From assembly GCA_042663485.1 (NCBI GenBank), contig JBHTAF010000003.1: DNA of 64,000 nucleotides. One strand, written 5' to 3'. Below, in pieces: positions 18,413 through 26,154 of the stretch. Under the pieces are notes generated by a model. That model made no database searches and was not told the DNA's origin. It was given only the letters and a program-made list of their open reading frames with translations. Position 1 is the stretch's first letter. Every line of letters begins with the position of its first letter. The position numbers were made by a program, and so were the translations under genes. Origin of the DNA: Natronosalvus sp042663485. GTDB taxonomy: Archaea; Halobacteriota; Halobacteria; Halobacteriales; Natrialbaceae.

Positions 18413-18730
18413 GCGTCCGTTATTACTACGCGAACCAGTGACAACCCTCTTTCGAGGGATCCGCTACGCTCACCCACTGCCGACCCATGCCACCCCATCG
18501 AGCAATCGCTTCTCGACGAGAGCAACGACCAGTCCGCTCTGGACGGCCGCCACTGTCGTATCGCGACGCGGTGTGGTGCTCAACTTCCCGACAGCAACGA
18601 GGGAACCAGAGCGACGGTAGTCGCGGGAACAGCAAAAAGCCGAGCACCCGGCTGCGGAATCGACGACGGTCGTGCTTGCGACCGACGGCCGATGTTACTT
18701 ATTGCAGAATGGTGCCAGTTACCCCGCACC
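18413..18730. other. Intergenic region, no gene seen
   Basis: This 318-bp region contains the promoter of the membrane protein to its left (minus strand) and, at its right end, a TTACTTATT box at 18695-18703 placed 28 bp before the small zinc-finger gene. The rest shows no recognisable gene. Confidence 0.5.
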
Positions 18731-18829
18731 ATGGCAGACGAACACGAATGCAACCTCTGTGGAGCAACGTTCGATAGCGAAGAACAGCTACAGGAACACA
18801 ACCAGGAGGAACACCGGGACGAGATGTAG
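18731..18829 (+). CDS. C2H2 zinc-finger microprotein (32 aa)
   Basis: A 32-residue protein that is one C2H2 finger: CNLC, then 12 residues, then HNQEEH (C-x2-C-x12-H-x4-H). It is very acidic outside the finger. A TATA-like TTACTTATT ends 28 bp before the ATG, the spacing of a leaderless transcript. Small zinc-finger proteins of this kind are known in haloarchaea, some with regulatory roles. Partners are unknown. Confidence 0.8.
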   Translation: MADEHECNLCGATFDSEEQLQEHNQEEHRDEM

Positions 18830-18843
18830 TCGTTCAGGCGCTT

Positions 18844-19680
18844 TCACGCACTCTCGAGGAACGAGCGAAGCCGATCGAGGTACGCCTCCGGCTGGTCGAC
18901 CATCACCCAGTGGTTCGCCCCGTCGAGGCCGACGAGTTCCGCGTCGGAAACGTCCGACTCGAGTCGTTCCGCGTACTCCATCGGCTGAAATTCGTCGTCG
19001 CCACCCCACAACAGCAGCGTCCGCGCTGTAACCTCGCCGGGATCGATCTCGGTCGTGTGGCTCGTGTTCGTCGCGATGGCGTTTCGCGAGAGCGAGACGA
19101 TTCCTTCCTCGGAGTTCCACGGCGCGAGCATCCCCTCCAGGAACGCCTCGTCGGGATCGCCAGCGAGGGTGCTGCGGAAGATCTTTTCGACCATCTCCTG
19201 CACGTCGTCGACGCTCATCTCGTCGATGGTCGACGGAATACCGAGATCGACGATCGTCTCGATCGGCCAGGAGTCGTAGCTGACCGCGTTCGAGAGGACG
19301 AGTCGATCGACCGCCTCGGGTTCGTGGACGGCGTACCGGAGTCCGACGCCCCCGCCGAGGTCGTGACCGACGAACGTAACGGGGTCGACGCCCAGTTCGT
19401 CGAGCAGTCCGTCGATCATCTCCTCTTGGGCCCTGATCGAGCGGTCGAACCCGTCGTGCATCGCCGAGTTTCCGTACCCCACCATGTCGGGGACGATCAC
19501 GCGGTAGTCGTCGGCGAGCGGTGGGGCGATTTCGCGCCAGAGGAACGAGGACGTCGGGATGCCGTGACAGAATACTATCGGCTCGCCGTCGCCCTCGTCG
19601 TAGTAGGCGACCTCGAGGTCGTGTTCGTCGACGGATACCGTTTCCGTCCGCTGCTCGGTCGTCCAGCGTTCGTACTCCAT
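18844..19680 (-). CDS. Alpha/beta hydrolase, haloalkane dehalogenase/epoxide hydrolase-like
   Basis: A 278-residue hydrolase. The oxyanion region HGIPTSSFLWR resembles haloalkane dehalogenases. The nucleophile elbow VGHDLGGG has Asp, not Ser, which in this fold is used by haloalkane and haloacetate dehalogenases and epoxide hydrolases. The catalytic His is in GANHWVMVDQP. The Trp that usually follows the nucleophile in haloalkane dehalogenases is Leu here, so halide release is not assured. The ATG at 19680 follows an ACTATTG box by about 27 bp. Confidence 0.83.
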   Translation of the reverse strand: MEYERWTTEQRTETVSVDEHDLEVAYYDEGDGEPIVFCHGIPTSSFLWREIAPPLADDYRVIVPDMVGYGNSAMHDGFDRSIRAQEEMIDGLLDELGVDPVTFVGHDLGGGVGLRYAVHEPEAVDRLVLSNAVSYDSWPIETIVDLGIPSTIDEMSVDDVQEMVEKIFRSTLAGDPDEAFLEGMLAPWNSEEGIVSLSRNAIATNTSHTTEIDPGEVTARTLLLWGGDDEFQPMEYAERLESDVSDAELVGLDGANHWVMVDQPEAYLDRLRSFLESA

Positions 19681-19785
19681 ACCCTGTCGCGCTGCCACAC
19701 CACTGTCAATAGTGCTTGGGCTTGCTTCCGCACGGGAGGGGACGACCGGAGTCGACGGGGACGAGAGCGGACGAGTTCTTTGAAG

Positions 19786-20484
19786 TTACGCCTTCTCGAG
19801 TTCGGCCGCGAGGTCGTGGATCGTCTCGATCGTCAGGTCGGGTTCGACGTCGTACGGGCCCCAGAGCGTGTCCTGTCGATTGATCCAAACACCCTGCATC
19901 CCGGCGTTCATCGCGCCCGGAACGTCCCACCAGCCCGCGCCGACGAACGCGACCGACTCGACCGAGACGTCGATTCGGTCGGCGGCGTGGCGATACAGTT
20001 CTGATTCCGGCTTGAACTGCTCGACCTCGTCCGCGCTGATCGTGTCGACGAGCAGGTTCTCCAGATCGGCGTGATCGACCAGCGACTCGAGCATCGCCTC
20101 GTTGCCGTTCGAGACGACGTAACAGTCGTACCCGAGGTCGCGAACGCGCTCGATCCCGTCGCGAACGTCGTCGAACACGGGCAGTTCGTGGTACGTCGAG
20201 AGCACGTCCTCGCGCTCGTCTTCCTCGAGGTCGACGCCGACCGTCTCGAGCGCGAATCGCAGGGCGTGGCGGTTCATCGCGTAGAACGTGTCGTACTCAC
20301 CGATGGCGTTGCCGACCATCGCGTATGCTAGCGAGCGCTGGCGCCAGATCGTCGCGACGAGGGCCGGATCGGACTGCTCGAGGTGGGGCTCGAGGGCGTC
20401 GGCGACCCCCGAGACGTCCACGAGCGTGCCGTACGAATCGAACGCGACCGACTCGACCGCGTCGGGATCGAAGGACGAGGACAT
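19786..20484 (-). CDS. HAD-family hydrolase, type II 2-haloacid dehalogenase-like
   Basis: A 232-residue HAD protein. It has the nucleophile motif FDSYGTLVD (Asp 16), motif II VVSNGN, the conserved Lys in FKPESELYRHA and motif IV VGAGWWDVPGAMNAGM. The FDSYGT and KPxxxxY pattern is that of type II L-2-haloacid dehalogenases, which hydrolyse 2-haloacids through an aspartyl ester. It lies upstream of the Asp-nucleophile alpha/beta hydrolase on the same strand with a 105-bp gap. Confidence 0.85.
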   Translation of the reverse strand: MSSSFDPDAVESVAFDSYGTLVDVSGVADALEPHLEQSDPALVATIWRQRSLAYAMVGNAIGEYDTFYAMNRHALRFALETVGVDLEEDEREDVLSTYHELPVFDDVRDGIERVRDLGYDCYVVSNGNEAMLESLVDHADLENLLVDTISADEVEQFKPESELYRHAADRIDVSVESVAFVGAGWWDVPGAMNAGMQGVWINRQDTLWGPYDVEPDLTIETIHDLAAELEKA

Positions 20485-20686
20485 ACCGTTCGATTCGCGG
20501 CCGACGTCGAAATAGCTTGGCTGGTCTGGTCGGCCACCGAACCTCTCGCCTGCGCCCCGTGCGACGACGCGAGCGGACGGTCACTTCGAGTCGGCAGCGC
20601 CCCTCGCGTGCCGAAGAGCGTGTACTGTGGCTCGCTGGACGGACCAAATCAGTCAGAGAGGTCGAAGCACTCGTCGCCGATCGTGG

Positions 20687-21121
20687 CTACGCGTCCGTCA
20701 CGCGCTCGAGTTCCTCGGCCGCCCGGATCTCGGGTGGCTTCTCGAGGCGTTCGTCGACCGCCTTCCAGACCGGTTGCTCCTCGAGGAGGCCGTGGCGCTC
20801 GAGCAGGTCGTAGCCCTCGTCGGTCAATCCGTAGAACGTCGACGGGAGGTCCCGTTTCCGCTCGCCTTTCGGGAGCGTGATCTTCTCGACGACGCCGGCC
20901 TCGACCAGCTCCTGGAGGTGGTACTCGATGGTGCTCCGTTTGACGTCCGGATTGCGGTAGTCGAACTCGCGAACGCTGGGAGACTCCTTCGGGTGGCCGA
21001 GAATGTCGCTGAGCAGCGCCGCTCGAGTCGGCTGGGTGATGAGCCGTAGTCGGTCCCACTCCGTACTTTCGGCACTTGCGTCCACTGTCGACGGGTCGGG
21101 TGCGCGGGCGTCGTGGGACAT
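20687..21121 (-). CDS. Winged-helix transcriptional regulator (ArsR-like)
   Basis: A 144-residue DNA-binding protein. Residues about 22-110 form a winged helix: LRLITQPTRAALLSDILGHP, recognition helix VKRSTIEYHLQELVEAGVV, and a wing ending in TFYGLTDEGYDLL. No metal or ligand site is apparent. An ATTAAAC box at 21150-21156 lies about 29 bp before the start. Just upstream is an array of 15-bp repeats that could be its operator and could also control the divergent gene at 21339. Confidence 0.85.
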   Translation of the reverse strand: MSHDARAPDPSTVDASAESTEWDRLRLITQPTRAALLSDILGHPKESPSVREFDYRNPDVKRSTIEYHLQELVEAGVVEKITLPKGERKRDLPSTFYGLTDEGYDLLERHGLLEEQPVWKAVDERLEKPPEIRAAEELERVTDA

Positions 21122-21162
21122 GGCTATCGATAACTACGTCGACCGCCGGTTTAATCGTTTGG

Positions 21163-21282
21163 GTCCGAACTGTGACAGTCGTAACTGTACTGGTTGTAGC
21201 TGTACTGGTTATAACTGAAACGATTATAACTACACTGGTTGTAACTAGAACGATTCTAACTGAATCGATCGCTGTAACGTCG
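21163..21282. repeat. Array of about seven 15-bp degenerate direct repeats
   Basis: The clear units start at 21178, 21193, 21208, 21223, 21238 and 21253, with more degenerate units at 21163 and 21268. Most contain TAACT, and they alternate between GTT- and ATT-led versions ending in CTG or ACG. It lies between the divergent regulator (start 21121) and a hypothetical gene (start 21339). It is A/T-richer than its surroundings and looks like a cooperative operator array. Confidence 0.75.
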
Positions 21283-21338
21283 ACCGCCGACCGAATCGAC
21301 ACCACTATTCCACGGCATTTCGTCTGATAAATACGACA

Positions 21339-21908
21339 ATGGACGGAGACGATCGACTCGAGGCTGTCGACGACGTGCTCGAGACCCTCGAGACGACGGC
21401 CGACCGGTCGCTGACGCCGGAAGACGTGCAGGCCCTGAAGCGGGCCGTCTTCGAGGATCACGACGCGTTTACCCGCGTGCTCTACAGCGACCGATCCTAC
21501 TTCGTCATCGGGAGCTACGGCGACGAGGAAGAGACGCGACTGGTCGCGGTTCGAGACGTTCTGGACGAGCGTCGGCCCAACGATCACGCGTTTCTGATGA
21601 AGGCGGTCCCCGAGTTCACGACGAACTTCGCACTCAAGTTTCACGTACTCGTCCGTCGAGTCGACACTGTCGTCGGCGTCTTCGAACACAATCGCGGCGG
21701 CCACGAGTGGGAAGCTGGAGCGCTGTCGCACCCGCCGCTGCGAGAGAAGACGTGGGCACTGAAGCGCGCGTACGAGGATCGAGAGGCCGAGTACGAGGCG
21801 TTCGATGCAATGATCGCCCACTTCTTCGAGTTGCTGGACGACGAAGGCCAACTCCTCGAGTGGTCGACCGAATCCGAACTCCGCGAGCGGACGGAGTCGA
21901 TTCCGTAG
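21339..21908 (+). CDS. Conserved-looking haloarchaeal protein, unknown
   Basis: A 189-residue acidic soluble protein. I do not recognise the family. It is mixed alpha/beta with a central hydrophobic strand pair (FALKFHVLVRRVDTVVGVFEH) and a charged helical C-terminus. An ATAAATA box at 21327-21333 is too near the ATG for a leaderless start; ACTATTC at 21303-21309 fits better. Its promoter lies beside the 15-bp repeat array, so the divergent winged-helix protein may control it. Confidence 0.72.
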   Translation: MDGDDRLEAVDDVLETLETTADRSLTPEDVQALKRAVFEDHDAFTRVLYSDRSYFVIGSYGDEEETRLVAVRDVLDERRPNDHAFLMKAVPEFTTNFALKFHVLVRRVDTVVGVFEHNRGGHEWEAGALSHPPLREKTWALKRAYEDREAEYEAFDAMIAHFFELLDDEGQLLEWSTESELRERTESIP

Positions 21909-21959
21909 TCTCACCGTCCCGCAGGAACCCTTTTTGTCCGCTGCCCCTTACTCCCGCCA

Positions 21960-22715
21960 ATGAGAGAGTTCGTCTTCGCCCTCGAGTACGACCCCGGGAC
22001 CAACCCCGTGGCGGACGTACTCGCGGACCACCCCGACGCGCGGATTCGGTCGCTGTCGTGTCACGTCACCCCCGACAGTCTCTGGCGGGTCGACCACGCG
22101 ACCGGGCCGACCGAGGCCCTCGAGGCTCTCGAGGCCGCCTACCAGGACGCCGCCTACTTCGCGGACTGCCTCGTCAGGGACGACTGCGGAGCCTCCTGTG
22201 AGACCCAGGTGCTCGACCGCTCGAGCGACACGCGCATCGTCTACACGTTCTGGGAGCGGACGGAGGAGTGTACCTCGGTTCCTCACCTGGCGCTCGAGCA
22301 CTTCGGGCCCGGGCTGCTGTTCGAGACCGACCGCGAGGGCCGGCGCCACCGCTGGCGGATCGTCCTCGGCGACGAGGCGCCGATCCACGACTTCTTCGAC
22401 GCGCTCGACGCCGAGGTCGGCGAGTGTACCGGGATCGAGATGCTGCGCCTGACCGACGTGGACCCCGACCGCTCGCTCGATGCCAGCCCCGACGACGGGC
22501 TGGGACTATCAAGCGACCAGCTCGAGGCCCTCCGGGCGGCGGTCGAGGCCGGGTACTACGAGACCCCTCGCGCGGTCGAACTTTCGGAGCTGGCCGAGGC
22601 CCTCGAGATCCCGCGCTCGACGCTCTCCTATCGCCTCCGTCGGGCCGAGGCCGCCCTCGCGCAGTCGGTGGTCGCGAGCGACGACTCGCTCGAGGCCGTG
22701 CTGGCCGCTCGATAG
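21960..22715 (+). CDS. HTH_10 (bacterio-opsin activator type) regulator
   Basis: A 251-residue regulator. The C-terminal 60 residues are the HTH_10 helix-turn-helix: LEALRAAVEAGYYETPR, ELAEALEIPRSTLSYRLRRAE. The N-terminal sensor part has Cys and His residues (SCHV, DCLVRDDCGASC, EECTSVPH, GECTG) that could bind a metal ion. It sits just upstream of a Zn/Cd/Pb-type P1B ATPase on the same strand, so a role as its metal-responsive activator is a reasonable inference. A TTTTTGT box lies about 28 bp before the ATG. Confidence 0.86.
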   Translation: MREFVFALEYDPGTNPVADVLADHPDARIRSLSCHVTPDSLWRVDHATGPTEALEALEAAYQDAAYFADCLVRDDCGASCETQVLDRSSDTRIVYTFWERTEECTSVPHLALEHFGPGLLFETDREGRRHRWRIVLGDEAPIHDFFDALDAEVGECTGIEMLRLTDVDPDRSLDASPDDGLGLSSDQLEALRAAVEAGYYETPRAVELSELAEALEIPRSTLSYRLRRAEAALAQSVVASDDSLEAVLAAR

Positions 22716-22877
22716 CCGGTCGTTGAGGGAGCTGTCGCCTGCATTTTATTGCGGTTGGTCCCCGTCGTGACGTGCAGTCGACCCGGGTCGCAACGTGGGG
22801 TCGACCCACGCCGGCCGAACCAGAAGTTGGCGTGCGCCAAATAAGCGGTATAGGTGCCGGGACCGTACTCGCCAGTA

Positions 22878-25526
22878 ATGAGTGATCGAGCCGTCGATGG
22901 CACCCGAACAGCCGAACTCGAGGTGCGGGTGCCGGAGATGGACTGTTCGTCGTGTGCGACGAAAATCGAACGGAGCCTGAAGGGAGTCGACGGCATCGCC
23001 GAGATCGATCCCGCCGTCGCCAGCGGCCGCCTCCTCGTGCGCTACGACCCGGACCGAACCGACGAGAGCGAGATTCGCGCACGAATCGAGGGCGTCGGCT
23101 ACGACGTGGTGGTGTCGACCCGCCGAGACGACGGCGATCACACCGACCGGAACGGCGAACGAGCCTACGCGGTCCCGGGGATGGACTGTACCTCGTGTGC
23201 CAGCAAGGTCGAGCGAGCGCTCGCGGACCTCGAGGACCTGGAGTCGGTCGAGACACTCCCTGGATCGGGGCGCGTGACGGTGACGGTAGCCGACGCAGGT
23301 ACCTCAAAGTCGGGCACCCAGTCGGCGTCCGACGTCGACGAAACCGTCGTCGCCGCGATCGAAGGCGCCGGCTACGACGCTCGCCCGCTCTCGAGTGACG
23401 ACGGGAGCCCCGAGTACGAGGAGTCGACGCCGATCTGGCGAACCCGACGAGCCCTGACGACGGCGATCGGCGCCGTGTTCCTCGCGGTCGGGATGGTGCT
23501 GGCGTTCGTCCTCACGAGTGCGAACCCGATCGTCGCTACCGTGGTGGGTCGGGAGTTCGCCATCTCCCACCTGCTGTTCATCGCGGGGGCGGCCGTCGCC
23601 GGGACGCCGGTGCTGCGAAGCGGCTACTACTCCCTTCGGGCGCGGAGCCTCGACATCGACTTCCTGATGAGCGCCGGGATCCTGGCCAGCGTCGCGGCCC
23701 ACCACCCCTTCGAGGGGGCGATGCTCGCCGTCCTGTTCAGCGTCGCGGAGTTGCTCGAGCGGTTCTCGATGGACCGTGCCCGCGACTCCCTGCGGGAGTT
23801 GATGGAACTCTCGCCGGAGACAGCGACCGTCAAGCGCGCGGACGGCGAAGAGGAGACCGTCCCCGCGGACCTCCTCGAGCCGGGAGACACCGTCGTCGTC
23901 CGGCCTGGCGAGAAGATTCCCGCCGATGGCGTCGTCCGCGCGGGCACCAGCGCGGTCGACCAGTCGCCGATCACCGGCGAGAGCGTCCCCGTCGACCGCT
24001 CGAGCGGCGACGAGGTCTACGCGGGGACGATCGTCGAGTCAGGCTACCTCGAGGTCGAAGTCACGAGCACGGCGGGCGAGTCCACGATCGCCCGGATCGT
24101 CGATCTCGTCGCCGACGCCGAGCGCGAACGGACGAACCGCGAGCGGATGGTCGACCGGTTCGCGTCCGTCTACACGCCGATCGTCGTCGTTTCGGCGGTC
24201 GCGCTGGCAGTTGGACCGCCGCTGCTCGTCGGCGCCAACTGGAACACGTGGTTCCTCCGGGGGCTCACCCTGCTGGTGATCGCCTGTCCCTGCGCGTTCG
24301 TCATTTCGACGCCCGTCAGCGTCGTCTCGGGAATCACGAGCGCCGCGAAAAACGGCGTGCTGATCAAGGGCGGTCGGTACCTCGAGGCGGTAGGCGAGAG
24401 TGACGTCCTCGCCGTCGACAAGACGGGGACGCTGACCACCGGCGAGCTCTCGGTGACCGACGTGGTCGCCCTAGAGGGAGCCGACGAGGCCGACGTGCTG
24501 GCCAGAGCAGCGGCCCTGGAACGGCGGAGCGAGCACCCGGTCGGCGAGGCCATCGTCGGCTACGCGGACGAGCGGGGGATCGACGGGAGCGCCGACGCGA
24601 CGGTGACAGGCTTCGAGGCGCTCACCGGCCGCGGCGTCCGGGGCGACCTCGACGGCGAGCGCCACTACGTCGGCAAGCCGGACCTGTTCGACGGCCTGGG
24701 GCTGGACCTTGAGCACACGCACGTACGTACCGACGGTGGGTCCGGGGCCAAGGCCGAGGCCGAGGATAGGACCGGGGACCTCTCGCTCGCCGATATTTCG
24801 GGAACCGTCGACGCCCAACCCCAGTGTAGCCGCGAGGACTGCCTCGACCTCCTGCAAACGGTGGTCCCCCGACTCGAGTCCGAGGGAAAGACGGTCGTGC
24901 TGGTCGGCACCGACGACCGCCTCCTGGGGCTGGTCGCCGTCGCGGACCGGGTTCGTCCTGAGGCCGCGTGGGCCGTTTCGAAACTCCAGGAGCAGGGCGT
25001 TCGCGTCGTCATGCTCACCGGCGACAACGAGGGAACCGCCCGCGCCATCGCCGAAGCGGTCGGCATCGACGAGTACCACGCAGAGCTGCTCCCAGAGGAG
25101 AAACTCGAGGCAATTCGAGAGCTCGAGGGAGGCGATTCGTCAGGTGCCGAAAGAACCGTCGCGATGGTCGGCGACGGCATCAACGACGCCCCCGCCCTGG
25201 CCACCGCAAGCGTCGGCATCGCGATGGGGGCCGCCGGGACCGACACCGCCCTCGAGACCGCCGACGTGGCCCTGATGGGCGACGACCTCACCCGACTGCC
25301 GTACCTCTACCGGCTCTCGGGAACGGCCAACGGCGTGATCCGTCAGAACATCGGGTCGAGCCTCGCCGTCAAGGCGGTGCTGGCTGCGGGGGCCCCGTTC
25401 GGGCTGGTGACGATCATCCACGCCGTCGTGATCGGCGACATGGGGATGAGCCTCGCCGTGACGGGCAACGCCATGCGACTCTCGCGAGTGGAACCGGAGA
25501 CGCCAGACGACGCTTCGTCCGCCTGA
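22878..25526 (+). CDS. zntA: P1B-type heavy-metal ATPase (Zn/Cd/Pb type)
   Basis: An 882-residue ATP-driven metal exporter. It has two N-terminal HMA domains with MDCSSC (about residue 21) and MDCTSC (about residue 105), an A domain with TGESVPVD, the transport motif CPCAFVISTP, the phosphorylation site DKTGTLTTGE, the HP locus in SEHPVGEA and the hinge GDGINDAPAL. The last helix has DMGMSLAVTGNAMRL, like the DxG of the Zn/Cd/Pb subgroup and unlike the MSxSS of copper pumps. The nucleotide domain has an extra Cys-containing insert (SREDC). The ATG at 22878 is about 25 bp after a GGTATAG box. Confidence 0.9.
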   Translation: MSDRAVDGTRTAELEVRVPEMDCSSCATKIERSLKGVDGIAEIDPAVASGRLLVRYDPDRTDESEIRARIEGVGYDVVVSTRRDDGDHTDRNGERAYAVPGMDCTSCASKVERALADLEDLESVETLPGSGRVTVTVADAGTSKSGTQSASDVDETVVAAIEGAGYDARPLSSDDGSPEYEESTPIWRTRRALTTAIGAVFLAVGMVLAFVLTSANPIVATVVGREFAISHLLFIAGAAVAGTPVLRSGYYSLRARSLDIDFLMSAGILASVAAHHPFEGAMLAVLFSVAELLERFSMDRARDSLRELMELSPETATVKRADGEEETVPADLLEPGDTVVVRPGEKIPADGVVRAGTSAVDQSPITGESVPVDRSSGDEVYAGTIVESGYLEVEVTSTAGESTIARIVDLVADAERERTNRERMVDRFASVYTPIVVVSAVALAVGPPLLVGANWNTWFLRGLTLLVIACPCAFVISTPVSVVSGITSAAKNGVLIKGGRYLEAVGESDVLAVDKTGTLTTGELSVTDVVALEGADEADVLARAAALERRSEHPVGEAIVGYADERGIDGSADATVTGFEALTGRGVRGDLDGERHYVGKPDLFDGLGLDLEHTHVRTDGGSGAKAEAEDRTGDLSLADISGTVDAQPQCSREDCLDLLQTVVPRLESEGKTVVLVGTDDRLLGLVAVADRVRPEAAWAVSKLQEQGVRVVMLTGDNEGTARAIAEAVGIDEYHAELLPEEKLEAIRELEGGDSSGAERTVAMVGDGINDAPALATASVGIAMGAAGTDTALETADVALMGDDLTRLPYLYRLSGTANGVIRQNIGSSLAVKAVLAAGAPFGLVTIIHAVVIGDMGMSLAVTGNAMRLSRVEPETPDDASSA

Positions 25527-25535
25527 ACCGGCCGA

Positions 25536-26084
25536 TTATCCACGTTCGCGTAGTCGACCAATGGCGGTCCCAGCGACTCCGACGCCCGGCCGCCCGTCGA
25601 TCCACCAAAGCACGATGCCGGCGACCAGGATGACCGCCTCGAGCCACAGCGTCGTCGCCTCGAGACCCGCGACGGCACCGAGGCCGAGGGGCTTGACTCC
25701 CGTGTACGCCGGCATGTGGGTCACCGGCCATAGCAGGAACCCCAGTTCCGCGTAGTCCCCGGACAACACGTGCCAGGGGAGATCCGCGAGAACGTGCGAG
25801 CCGTACCCGATAGCGACGGCGACCCCGAGGTCCCGCCGATCGGCTCGAGCAGCGAGGATCCAGGCGACGGCCACGACCGGAACGGCGAACAGGAGGGAGT
25901 GACCGACCGTTCGACCGACCTCGACGACGCCCGCGGCGGCCAACGGCTTGTCGAGCAGGTCGGCGAGGCCAGCCGTGAGGACGGCGACGAGCGCCGGTTC
26001 GTCGCGCGGTGGCTCACCGTGGCTCCACCGTGCGTACGCTGCGTAACAGAGGTAGCCGACGACGGGGTGGACGACGGGCTGCAC
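25536..26084 (-). CDS. DUF457/YdjM-like membrane-bound metal-dependent hydrolase
   Basis: A 182-residue membrane protein with four or five helices. The pattern HSLLFAVPVV, then GYGSHVLADLPWH, matches the His/Asp motifs of the YdjM (DUF457) family, whose activity is not established. The start is a GTG at 26084: residues encoded further upstream are basic and Arg-rich and unlike a halophilic protein, and an ATTCTTT box lies about 27 bp before it. It converges with the ATPase gene, with 9 bp between the stops. Confidence 0.75.
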   Translation of the reverse strand: MQPVVHPVVGYLCYAAYARWSHGEPPRDEPALVAVLTAGLADLLDKPLAAAGVVEVGRTVGHSLLFAVPVVAVAWILAARADRRDLGVAVAIGYGSHVLADLPWHVLSGDYAELGFLLWPVTHMPAYTGVKPLGLGAVAGLEATTLWLEAVILVAGIVLWWIDGRPGVGVAGTAIGRLRERG

Positions 26085-26154
26085 GTATCGACCTTCTCCG
26101 CGACCGTTCAAAGAATGTGGCCGTCTCCGATGGGTCGATCCACCCGATGTCCGA

